NCBI GenBank assembly: GCA_038380795.1
Contig: CM076280.1
Span: forward strand, 8,109,501 to 8,173,500
From: Pyrocephalus nanus
Taxonomy: Eukaryota; Chordata; Aves; Passeriformes; Tyrannidae
Direction: 5' to 3'
Length of the DNA: 64,000 nt
Shown here: piece after piece, positions 26,810 to 37,876 of the stretch
Numbering within the stretch: the first letter of the stretch is position 1
How the letters are laid out: each line of letters starts with the position of its first letter
Translations under genes and position numbers: made by a program
The notes under the pieces: generated by a model
The model's database searches: none
The model's input: the letters and a program-made list of their open reading frames with translations, nothing else
Told to the model about the DNA's origin: nothing

Positions 26810-27015
26810 CCCAGGTCGCGGCTGACGGAGTGCAGGCTCTCCTGGAAGGCAGCCATGAAGCCCTTCTCGCGGCCCTCCAGGGTCTCCTTGTTGCGCATCC
26901 CATCCTTGAGGCAGTCGAAGACCCTGGTGACGCTGGAGCGCAGCGCCTGGATGGCGGCGATGGCCTGGGCGAACGCCTCCAGGTTCACGCCGGGGCTCAG
27001 CGCCCCGTCCGCCAT
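26810..27015 (-). CDS. MED27: MED27 coding exon 1 (Mediator subunit 27, N-terminus)
   Basis: This is the first coding exon of Mediator complex subunit 27, a nuclear protein of the Mediator complex that relays signals from transcription factors to RNA polymerase II. Read on the minus strand from the ATG at 27015 it gives 68 codons plus 2 nt. The peptide starts MADGALSPGVNLEAFAQAIA and contains FDCLKDGMRNKETLEGREKG, which I recognise as the strongly conserved MED27 N-terminal helical region. From memory, the human protein starts slightly differently and one residue shorter. The exon ends at a clean donor (GTGAGC on the minus strand, GT at 26809-26808), leaving phase 2. The ATG lies in a CCAAGATGGCGG context. 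The open frame continues upstream to a GTG at 27036, but there is no in-frame ATG there, so 27015 is the natural start. The exon is GC-rich because it lies in the CpG island. Identity is nearly certain; the boundaries are inferred from splice signals. Confidence 0.96.
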
Positions 27016-27020
27016 CTTGG
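27008..27020 (-). promoter_or_regulatory. YY1 motif overlapping the MED27 start codon
   Basis: The minus strand reads CCAAGATGGCGGA, the classical YY1 binding sequence. Its ATG is also the MED27 initiation codon. YY1 sites just downstream of transcription start sites, including over start codons, are well known in housekeeping genes. This suggests a short 5' UTR. Confidence 0.7.
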
Positions 27021-27068
27021 CAACGGCCCCCCCCACCCCTGCCGCGCCTGCGCGAGGCCGCGGGGCAC

Positions 27069-27088
27069 GCCGGGAAATGTAGTCCGGC
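27069..27088 (-). promoter_or_regulatory. ZNF143/THAP11 (SBS-type) promoter motif
   Basis: The minus strand reads ACTACATTTCCCGGCGTGCC. This is close to the known Staf/ZNF143 promoter element ACTACAATTCCCAGCATGC. It lies about 55-75 bp upstream of the MED27 start codon, a typical place for this element in CpG-island promoters. The match was made by eye against the remembered consensus. Confidence 0.75.
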
Positions 27089-27212
27089 AGTGTCGGGGGC
27101 GGGGCCTCCAGCTGGCCACAAATTATTTCTTTTATAGCCTTTTATGCTCTTTTTTCCACCCGCAGGGGGTTCTCCGGGGCTTTGTCCGCTTCTGTCCCCC
27201 CCTCCCCGTTCA

Positions 27213-27340
27213 AGAATCGCGGAGTTGTCAAGGTTGTAAGTGACATTTAAGACCGTCGAGTCCAACAGTCCACCAGCACTACTCGCTTTGACCCCCAAAT
27301 CACATCACCCAGTGCCAAATCCAGACACCTCAAAGCATAA
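27213..27340 (-). mobile_element. CR1 LINE 3' fragment
   Basis: AGAATCGCGGAGTTGTCAAG, then GAGTCCAACAGTCCACCAGC, is a reverse-complement CR1 3' end. It lies just upstream of the MED27 CpG island and is directly followed by a second CR1 copy of another subtype, so two insertions are stacked. Confidence 0.78.
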
Positions 27341-27347
27341 ATAGTAG

Positions 27348-27655
27348 CATCATAGAATTGTAGCATCGCAGAGTTATAGAGCCACAGAATCATAGAATCA
27401 AACACTACCCTGAGTTGGAAGGGACACACAAGGATCATCGAGTACAACTGCTGGCCCTGCACAGGATCCCACAACAATCCCACCCTGTTCCTGAGTCTGG
27501 CAGCCTTGGGGCCATGAGCACTGCCCTGGGGAGCCTGTTCAGTGCCTCACCACCCTCTAGGGGAAGAACCTTTTCCTAGTAAGCAACCTAAACCTCCCCT
27601 GGCCCAGCCTCATGCCATTCCCTTGGGTCCTATCACTGGTCACCAGAGATAAAAT
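27348..27655 (-). mobile_element. CR1 LINE 3' fragment, second copy
   Basis: The sequence contains CCCTGAGTTGGAAGGGACAC, CAGTGCCTCACCACCCTCTA and CCTATCACTGGTCACCAGAG, all characteristic of the reverse complement of the CR1 3' region. At about 300 bp it is one of the longer copies here. It begins with several degenerate CATAGAAT/CAGAGTTAT units derived from the CR1 tail repeat. Confidence 0.9.
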
Positions 27656-27910
27656 GTGAGGAAGCTGCAGACCATGATGAAGTGTATATATAGGGCATAT
27701 TCCATCCTCTGGATGTTCTGTGGATTTGTAGGGTGTTTCCCAGGATTAGAACCAGAAACAAAACCATTTAGAATGGCAAGCAAGGTCTCTGCCTGCTGCA
27801 ATATTGCGCTGAGCTTGAAACAAGTGAGAGCATTTCCATCATGATTGTGCTCCTGGGAAGACTGAAGATGTGCAAGTTGGGTCCCATGTTACAGTTCCAT
27901 TCTCACAACT

Positions 27911-28006
27911 GGGGCTTGGAGCAACCTGGTCTAGAGAAGATGCCCCTGCCCATGGCAGAGGATCTCTAAGGTTCTTTCCAGTCTGTGATTCTGTCATTCT
28001 GTGTTT
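27911..28006 (+). mobile_element. CR1 LINE 3' end, plus orientation
   Basis: GGGGCTTGGAGCAACCTGGT, CCCTGCCCATGGCAGAGGAT and a terminal GTGATTCTGTCATTCTGTG match the sense 3' end of CR1 with its tail repeat. It is opposite in orientation to the two CR1 copies just to its left. Confidence 0.88.
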
Positions 28007-31000
28007 CTATATTTCAGTCATGATCACTTCTGAATCCAACAGGACATGGACCAGGCCTTCATCACCCGAGCTTTACGAAGCACTGTGAAGTTTGAGTACT
28101 ATCACAGCACTAAACAGTACTAGTTTGGTTTTGCAGGAGCTGCTTGTGTTTCCGATGCCGCCGACAGCTCCTTTCACCCTCAGAGTGCAGCTAAAATAAA
28201 CAGAGCTAAAGTAAATGAAGCGCTGCACAGGCCAATAGTCACTACACACAGAGCAAACTGCAGCACAAGGATGGGGTTTTTGTTTTCTCAGCTTCTAAAG
28301 TAAATAACAACCCCTTTCATAAAGGTATTAATTAAATTCAGTAAGCAAAATCCACACAGATCCTTTAGTCAGAGGTGACTTTTTTTAGATGTAAAATGGA
28401 AATGAATCCGACAAGGAACAGCTGAGATGTCAGTGGCCAAGTGAAGCGAGGCTGTGCCCTCCACTCAGTGACACTTTTCTGTCTATCACACGCCGGATTC
28501 TGAAAATTGCATCCAATCAATTAAACGTTCTCAGACAACATGAGAGGTTATTGGTAAGTGAAACCCTATTACTTAGCATGAAGAATGAGAAGATGAAAGG
28601 GCTGCGGTTCCTCTTCTCTTGAGCTTAGTGATGCTGTTGTGTCTGAGCAGTGAGGTAAAGCAAACCTGGAAGCAGTACTTGAACAGTGAAATGTATAGCA
28701 AGAGGCTTCAAAGGATCAGCAATGGGCTGAGCACACTTAGTAAGGCAAACAGGAACAAGATAGGAATATTTCTTTATGTAAAAAAGCACTGAATCAAAGA
28801 ATAGCATCCAGAGCCAGAAGAGAGAGGACTATCTCAGCCAGACTGGCAACCTAAGCTGTTTATAGATCTATAATATTAGTTATTTTAAACGAAAAATACC
28901 TTCTTTTGGACTATAATAGATTGGTCAAGAAGGTACTATGTTATAAGGGAATACTTGCAGGGTGAAAGATCCTTCCTCCATTGCATTATTCTTTTTTCCT
29001 CTCACTACAAGCTTTGGACTTTGTGTGTACAATGCAGGTGTCTGTAACTTATTTGATATATTTCCACTTGGATGTTTATTTTCCATTTGAGATTTAATAT
29101 TTTTAAACATATATTTTCAACTGTCAATATTTCATTTATTTTAATTATCTCTGAGATCCCTGTCATTGAGGTGCCCAAATGCAAGGAGTTCTCATTTTAC
29201 CTCCTACCTGGAAGGGTAAAAGGGTTTGACAGTTCTTTTACTATTTTTAAACTCACGACAAAACAGTGGCCTGAAAACAAATCCATAAATGTATAAGGAA
29301 CCATTTGGAACTTGCCCTGATGGAACACAGAGCACAGCACAGCTTTGCCTTAAAAACTCAAAGAAGGCATTCACATTTTTTGCTCCAGGAGTCTGCTTTT
29401 TCTTGCATAAATGAGGAGCCAAGTTCCCCTAAACAGACAACAAGCAATTCAGAGCACTAAGAGCACCATTGGCTCTGTGGGGAGTTAAGGCAGACTCTGC
29501 TTCAACACCTAAAGATAATGGCTGGAGAAGAGAGCAGGAGTTCCCACTCCTCTTGTTATTTCTCCTCCTGTTTTGCCACATCTGGAAGGAAAAGACTGCA
29601 TAATTTGGTGTGCTCATTTGTAGGGCATTGCCATGCCTGTGTTTCTCTCTTTTAAGCAATATTCCCTAAGTGGCAGCCTGCCCAAACCAAGGCAGCATGC
29701 TGATTTAATTTCTTTATAGGTACACTGGAAGTGGGCATTATGGATATAAAATGTGTGGAATCAGGATATCTCCAAGGTACTGATAAAAGTCTTCTTGCCT
29801 TAAAAGCATTAATAAAACATAGAAGCAAGAATACAGCTGATGTTCAAAACATCCAAAAAATCTTATTATCTGACAGCTGTTGAGTTTGGCCTCCTGCAAA
29901 ATCATTGGGGTGGCTCAATATGGGCATCAGTTCACACCTGAGCAAGCACCAGAACTGGTATCTTTTATCCTCTCCACTTGAATTTCAAGGACTTTGTGAT
30001 CTCCCTCCCCCCAAAAAAGGTCACATTTAAATCATATGGGGTATACCCACATTGCACAACTCGGTGTGGTGGAGAGAGGTGCAAACAGCAGCCTGGGGAA
30101 GCAGCCTGCTGTGAGTTCAGCATCCTGACCAGGCTAATAAACCTGCCTCTCAGCTTGGCTAATTAGCTGTGGCAGAGCCCTGTGCTAACACAGTGATGCT
30201 GCAGTTACCCCCCTGGCTCCTGCTCTGTGCTGAGCAGAGAGACTGAGCCGGGAAGGCTGCACTGAACTGCCAGTTCTGGAGCTGTTCTGTGCCTAAAGAG
30301 AGAATTTCATTTTGGGTGCTGTCAGTCTCCTAACGTACATAAGCTCTGAGCTCCCTCGGAGAGAAAAGGGGGGAGAAAAAGTAACAACCCAACCTGGCAT
30401 CACATGCAGCAAGTGAAGTTCAGTTCCCTCCACAAGCAGGAGCTTGGCTGGGGAGCTTGTAATTAAGATGAACCTTTCACAGCAAAGTATGTTATGGCAA
30501 TTTGACTCAAAGTGCAGCTACTGAGAACCACGTGGGCTGTAATTAATCAGCAACATCAAAGCAAAGGGATGACTTCAGACTCCTTGCAGAGGTACTGTAA
30601 ACAATTTGTTAGGGAAGAAAGTGCCCAATTAGAAATGCATTCTCATTTAAGGGAAATTAATTTTGTTGTCAGGAGAGACAATTAATGGTGACTGTTGGGC
30701 CTCACAGCAAGTGCAGATAATCTCTCATGCCGTGTCTGAACAGGGCTCAATATTTGAAATAACTCACATCATAAGAAATTATCTTCCTATGACATAGATA
30801 AATGCTGATATTTTTTCTATGGCAAGCTGGACTGATATTCATCACCAGAGCCTCTTCATTTCTTTATACTTCATTGCTACATTCCTGACAGCACTTCAGA
30901 TAAATTCAGTCAACTGATTTTGTTGGTGGTGGTGTTCAAATAATTGTGATGCTCAGTAATGCGATTGGTAAGATATTCTTGCTATTTTTACATTCCTATT

Positions 31001-34000
31001 AATTTCTTTCAGCTTTTCAGTCTTCAGTTAGCCACAGAGTTTACTACACTGTGCATTATTGAAACAGAGGAGCAGTTGGGGGTTTATCGACTCATGTTTG
31101 AGGCTTCTGCCAAGAGAAGGGAATTCTTCCTTTTAGAGAAGGTTGGAATGGCAAGACATTTTCTGATGTGGGGGAGACTTGCTCTTCAGTGCTATTTCTT
31201 TCCTATTGTTCCCTGAATGAGAATCCCCCACTATATCCAACAATAGTGAGCAAAAACCTTATCTGAACACTCCTGCCAGAAGAACCAGTGAAATAATGAA
31301 CTGAGCTGACAATGATGTAGTTATCATCAGATTTCCTGGGGGATGAATAGACTCAGCTTCCTATTGTTTCATGCTCTCAGGCGACCAGGCTCACATTCGA
31401 AAAGGATCTTCCCCCACATCGTGGTGCACGGAAAACAGACCTGGAGGCCTCCCAGTCCCCTTAGGGGATCTCTGTAACTGTAGGAACTACAATTTTCAGG
31501 CGGCTCTTCGGTAATCCAGAGTGTTCTCTTTCGGTTTATGGTTATAAAGTGTCCCCATCACACAGAGAAAATCCAGCACGTAACAGATTTGTCTTCAGAA
31601 CCACCGCGGACTGGATGGATTATGACTCTTCGATTCCCTCTTGCCTGATGAAACTGGCACTCTTGATATGAGTTTCAAGATAATTCAAAGAGATCTGCTG
31701 TTGGGTTGTGATGCTTCTGGAACTTCAGTCCCTGGAGATGTCAACTTAACACCTTATCCCAGCGCCGAATTTACATGAGGAGTGTAAAGCAAAATACAAA
31801 AAGTAAACCGTACCCAGCAAAACTCATGGTGTTATTTTATGCATGCAGACTTCTGTCCCAAAATATGTCAAATCTTACTTGCAAAAATAAAAGGCTGCTG
31901 TTTTATTCTGTATGTGTGCAATCTGCAGAGAACCCAGCCACTTCTTTTCTTTAAACATTCAGCGATCAAGTGGGGAATCTGATGTAAAACCGAATGGGGA
32001 GAAAGTACCATTATTTAAAGGCTACAGAGCTGCTTAAAATTAGAGCTGTGAAGGCATCAAAAAATACCAGAAATCACAGATGGTTTGCAGATAAATTCAC
32101 ATTGCATTTAGTCCACTCGACATCTAAAAAAAACCCCTGTGCTTTTGCCTTGCTTTTCAGTCTATCTGTTGATGGCTGCTCAAAACATACTTTCTTTAAA
32201 TTGGGCTTTGAGTCGTGTTCCGTTGCCCTACACATTCAGATCCTCAAATCTGCACAAATATGTATTTTTAAATGAGGCAGTTAAAATTTAATATGTTTTG
32301 CATATTTCCAAAATGACAACTATCCTGAGCAGGTTAAATAAGACATTGGCAGGGATGAAATAGTAGCAAGAACAGACAAGTAGTTCTGCAATATGCAAGT
32401 GACTGAGACAGAATGACCCAGTTGTTTCTTGTTGACTACACTGATGATTCTGCAGTATTAAGAGACAGTTAAACATTGTTTTCCCTATCCACAGACTGCA
32501 AGATCGGGCTTTTACATAATTCTGGGATATTTGTGTATTCTCTAATTTAACTACTTAATGTCTGTTTGTCCTTTTTAATGTCTGGGCTGTGTTTTCAAAT
32601 ATTCTGTGTTGTCCCCTGGGTTTTCTCTCTGATACTGGCTTGCTCTGGGGAAAATTCCGCTTCCATTATCATGAAAGTTCAGGATTTGGCACAATCATTC
32701 CAGCCTCACTGCCTAGCAGCAGTCAGCAGAATTTGTTGAATACATAATGCTCGATTCTCCTCCTTACCAGTCCCTTGCAGAGGTAGGATTTTGCAGCAGG
32801 CAAAGGGGAAGCTCAAAGCACGGGGGTTATTCAATACCTACTTGAGCACATCCACTCGATATTGCTCTCCATTGAACAGGCACGGGGAAGTTTGAGATGG
32901 CAGCGTATCCAGTGTTATGACAGTAAATATGATGGAGTTCAGGGTACGATAGATGGTATTTCTTCTTGCCAGGAGCAAAGTTTCACCTGCAGCTTGGAAC
33001 AGCAGAGGCTGCTTTTCCCCCGGCTCATTAAAAAAAACCAAACCTCACGCAGCAACAATCCCTAAACAAGTTCAAAGAGTTCTCAAGTCCCTGATTAGGA
33101 AATGTTCCTCATGGAAAGCATAATCTCAGGACAATAAAGCCTGACATGAACCAGATTCAGGCATGTATTTGGCACTCTTTAGCTTTATTCCTTCTAAATA
33201 CAACTGCAGCATGCCAAGCAACGATCCTGCTAACTCCTGAGCTTAGCATTCCCTGTTCCACCAGCCACTTGCCAAGAGTCGTTTTCTCCAGTGCTTCTCA
33301 CAAAAGCCAAGCTACTTCTCATAACTCTCCATCCTAATTAAGCTACTTGCTGGCTTTTATAATCACCTCTCCACACACCCATCAATCTCGGCAGGATATT
33401 TAACAAATGAAACTGGGCTGATTTCCCCTTAAAGCAGCAGCCATCCTGAAACAACAAGGTCGTTTTCTTTACTCTTTGCTGCTTTTCTTGCAGGCCTTTT
33501 TTCTTTTCCAGCTGTCAAAAGGGGAGGCCAACAACAAAAATAAACCTGGCCAAATATGCTTAAGGCTGAATGAGGGTTTTCCAGACAAGTCAAGCATTTC
33601 TAGCAACTGCACAAATCAGTCTTTTCCTTCCAACTGTTTCACACTCACTATTGTTCATCAATCCATCAAAGAGGACAGACAGCCACGCTTTTTAACAGAT
33701 ATCCAGACAAAACAGGCAGAATAAAGCAAAGTTCTGGGACATTCAAAACTTCAGCATTTCAGAAATTCAGTACTTCATCTTGACCTTTATTCAGGAAAGA
33801 GGCTGAACTGAACTTGGAGTACATACAAAGGGAGTTTTCAATCGATAAGCCTCTCTACACCACTGCTGCCTTCTTCAAGACCCTGCTTTGGAATCTGCAG
33901 GGCAGCTAAGCAGAATTAAGCTCAGAGAGTCCACAACCAGGAGAGCATTTCCACTGGAGAGGGGAGACACGTATCCAAAAACTGTCCAGAGCATCCTCGA

Positions 34001-37000
34001 GTCACTGCAGCACTCTGTGTGTTAGCAGGACCTGAATGGGCTCAAAGTGCCACTGGACTGGGTTCACCCAGAAGCTTCTAATCCCTCAGACACTGTTATA
34101 GAAAACATCCTGAATGAGAGGGAGAAGAAAAAAAAAAAAAAGTTAACCAATTTGTTGTCAAAGGCAACAGCGTATTTGTTGCTGTCTCATAAATGAGATA
34201 AAAGGGACATCAATACTTGGAGACAGTGGAGGCGCCAGATGATGTGGAAATAAATTGGCTTCAAATAAAAGCCCAGCTTTGTTTTGTCAGGACAGAGCCC
34301 GGAGCATATGCACACACAGTGGGGCCACAGACTTACCAGCACCCCCAGCCAGGGTCAGCCCATCTGGGTCTTGCTCCACCAAGAGCTGCAGACCCAAAAG
34401 GCAGCAGGGAGGAGTGTGAGCTGGAGGTGCCAGCCTGATGCCACACTAGTGTGCCAGCTCACAGTGTCCACGGGATCGGGATGTGTGGCGTGGGCAGCGG
34501 ACACGGAACAGGTTGGATTTTTTCCAAAGGCTATTATCCGAAAAAGACTTTGCTTTATGCTTGGGCCAATATGGTAAACTGCATCCAGTTAGCTCAGGGA
34601 AAGGTCAGACATATTTTAGAGCGAAGAAAGGCCATCTCTGGCAGGTGTATCCAATTCAGAGAGATATATTATCCCCAGAGGAACATGAGGAAAAAAAAAA
34701 ATCCCTATTTACTTTATTTATGCATATTCCACTTACAGTTACCCTGGTGCATTCATGATATGGAACTGAGCAATGTTTTCAAACAGAATCCAGCCAGACT
34801 TTCCTAAAATGAGACATAGTTTGTCTAAACAGACATTCACTTCCTGGAATTCGCAGTTCTAATTCCATACTTCAGTATTTAAGGTCTCCAAAAAAGTGGC
34901 ATCCATCTTCCCTCCTAACAAAAAGGGGGAGAAGAGAAAGATTTTCCTTCTATCTAGAGATTATTTAGTGCTCTGTTATTGACACTGCTTCTATTGAAAG
35001 ATTTATAGATAAAAATGCAGTGTATTCAAGTAGTGATCATTTTTCATCGTCACTTAGTGACAGAACAGCCCGTAGTCAATTCCAGCAGATTTATCTTCTC
35101 TATATTGATCGTTTGTGGGGCTGAGCTGTGTGCAGGGACCTGGCTTGTGCTGCTTCTGAGCTGCAGCAAGAAATGCAAAAGGAGTGGACCAGAGAGGTGC
35201 CAAGCAATTTTGTTTCCACTCTAAAGCTGTTTAATTAGTTCCCTCTAAGTGGTGAGACAGGCTGCTAGAAGATGACTTGTTTATAGACACACAAGGCTCT
35301 TCCTGATGGACAAAGGGAACGGCATATAAATACCATTTCCCTCCCTAGCTCAGTCTACAAGGTGTCCCAGAGCTGGGTTTGAGACATTGGATGTAAAGGA
35401 AAACTTCGGATACCAGAGGGACAGATGTTTTGTGAAAAGTAGGAACTGCCAGTCAGGTTCCTCAAGGAAACCTCCCATGACCTCCTGTGGAAAAAATGCT
35501 CTCTTGTGCTCTCGTGAGGATTTCCATCACATCATGGAAAGATTCTTTCTGCTTTTCGAAGCCCACAGAGAATGGAAAGCATTGTCCTGAGGGCTTGGAG
35601 CACTCCAGCCTCTAAAGTTCCATGAGCAATTTTTCTGCTTAAGACACAGGGATTAATTCTGGTCACCTTCAGAAGTGAAGCTGAAGGGGGAAAAAACCCA
35701 GTAAAATATTTAGATGCAAGGTAGAACCTGCTTATTCTCAAGCAATACAATACTGGATCCCAGACTCTTGCCTCAAACACATCTACTATTTTAAACAGAG
35801 CCAGACTTCTACATATGCTCTTCTTCACTTCAGCCAAATCCATTGGTAAATGCTGATACAGAGGCTGTGAATTTGATGGCTGAATAATATTTGCAGGAAT
35901 CCTTCAGAGACCAAGAAAGCTTTCTGCAGAAGCTGTCACGCACCTCCCTGATGGATCACTGCTCACAAGCCATAAATGCACTTAATGTTGGGAGCAGGCA
36001 AGACCAGATCTCCTCCTTCTCACAGCAGCTGCTCTGGGGAGATAAAAGGGGTGTGTGTGCTTGCTTCTCTTACCAGGTACTGGCTGAGGTGTGGCCCAGA
36101 CACCTCTAAAATTCCTGTATATCAGGTGTAAGTTTTAAATATCAGCTGGAAAAGAGGCATACAAAGAACCTGAGTGCATGAACAGACCAAGGTGCCTCAG
36201 TGCTATTTGCAGCTTTCTCATCCAAGTGATGCCATTTATCCACAGTCCCCACTGTGTTTTGGGTCCCTTTTTTAAATATTATCCATATAGATTTGAAAAG
36301 GGAAAGACAAGCACTGGCCACTGCCTGGATAAGGAGACCTGTTCTATTCCTTGTGGCTGGGGAGACCCAGCAGATTAATTCATACAACAGCAGAAAGCAC
36401 CAAACGTTGTGATTGCAGGAACTACGTCAAGACAAAAATCACATCCTTTATTCTACAGGCAATGACTTAACCAAACCCAAGCAAACTATAACTATAAAAC
36501 ACATATATACCAGTTCACCTGAGGCATGAACTTGATGATGTTCTAGCCCTTCCTGTTAATCACATGCTTCTGATGCTCATTTTCTAATCACTTCCATGAA
36601 GGCAGCCTTCTCTTACAGAGACCTAATCTTGCACTCCTCTGCAGCTACCTCAGACTCCCTCATCATTTCCTGATCCAACTCTTGTGATTAATCATCTCTG
36701 AACAGGTTTATCAATCTGTTCCTGCACACAGGAACATACATGTTCAGCAGATATTTCCTCTATAACTTTCCCTGCTACACTATTTTGGAGAACTGTTCCA
36801 AAATGTGCCAGCTGACTCTTGCTATTTGCGGACATGGGAGATGGGATTCTAAACCATGAGGATTTGCCAAGTTAGCTCTCTGAGTATACTAGCAAAAGGA
36901 TATTTCTCCTACTGTCAAATAAACTGTACTAGTAGAAGGACTTCTGCCTCAGCAGAAGGGTTTTGTTCAAAGATAATTTCACCTCCTTCACTGCAAACCA

Positions 37001-37859
37001 ATATAGGAGTGATAATGCAGCTTTTGACCAGGGTGAGTTGTTTTCTCCTCAGTATTCACAGCTGCCAGGAAAAGGAATATGATCACTGTCTTAAGGAATA
37101 AAAGTGGCTCAATTTTGTCCCCAAAAATAACCTGCACTTTTGATCCATTCTGAATTCTTTCTCTTGCAAGGCTTTCCTGCACAGGGAACAACATTAAACA
37201 AATTAGCAAATTACTCTCTCTGCAAGAGCCAGGTCATATTTCACCATTAGAGAAGGAGTCTGATTGTGGTTGGGTGAAAATAAATCCACAGTAACACTAT
37301 TTGCTATCATTCATGTCTCAACATTCCCCCTCAAAAATAGTTTCATATTGTTATATTTAATGCTGAAGCATTACATCTTAAAATAATGCCAATAATTACA
37401 AATCTCACTGTTTTATTTTAGGCACTGTTCTCCCGGAGTGACAGAAGCACACAGATTGAAAATGTCACTGAGAGGATTGCTGGAAGAGAGGAAAAACACA
37501 TCTAAGCTTTGCCTAAGTGGTAAAAAGGAAAGAAATGCTCTTTGGACGCAGCAGCAAGGAGATAAAAAAGTTTCTAATGTTTGTCATTTGCTTAAAGGCT
37601 GAACAGGACTCTGGGAGAGTAAATGAAAGCACTGCAGTGTCGTGGGTTCGTGGTGTAATATTTTGGCCCTTGTGGGATGTTACACTGCAATATTGAAATG
37701 AAGGATCATCCTCTGAAGTCTGCAATCTGGTGCCCCTCTCTGGCTGTCAGACCCAATTTTAGGCAGAAGAAACCCAATAAAGCACATTGATCAAACTGTC
37801 TGATGTGTCAGTTAAAAAATAGCCCTTCATATGTAAACAAAAAACTATGCAGCGCAACC

Positions 37860-37876
37860 AAAAAAAAAAAAAAAAT
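37860..37876. repeat. Poly-A tract
   Basis: A run of about 17 in intergenic DNA. Confidence 0.9.

Larger units (their letters stand above)
26700..27115 (-). promoter_or_regulatory. MED27: MED27 CpG island and promoter
   Basis: The sequence changes abruptly from AT-rich to CpG- and GC-rich here, around MED27 exon 1. No TATA box is seen, as expected for a housekeeping CpG-island promoter. Reading upstream from the ATG on the minus strand come a YY1 site over the start codon, an NRF1-like GC-rich site near 27045-27057, a ZNF143/THAP11-type element at 27072-27083 and a GC box (GGGGGCGGGGCC on the plus strand) at 27095-27106. Transcription probably starts between about 27020 and 27095; the exact position cannot be read from sequence. 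Confidence 0.8.

Noticed and set aside
27016..27036. Upstream in-frame extension of MED27 adding seven residues
   Set aside because: The codon at 27036 is GTG, not ATG, and the known MED27 N-terminus starts with MAD, matching the ATG at 27015.
26440..27243. 267-codon plus-strand ORF across the MED27 promoter and exon 1
   Set aside because: It is antisense to the real MED27 exon and lies in the CpG island, where stop codons are rare. The translation is low-complexity and resembles no family I know.
26708..27298. 196-codon minus-strand ORF overlapping MED27 exon 1
   Set aside because: It is in a different frame from the conserved MED27 peptide, with a repetitive Arg/Gly-rich translation.
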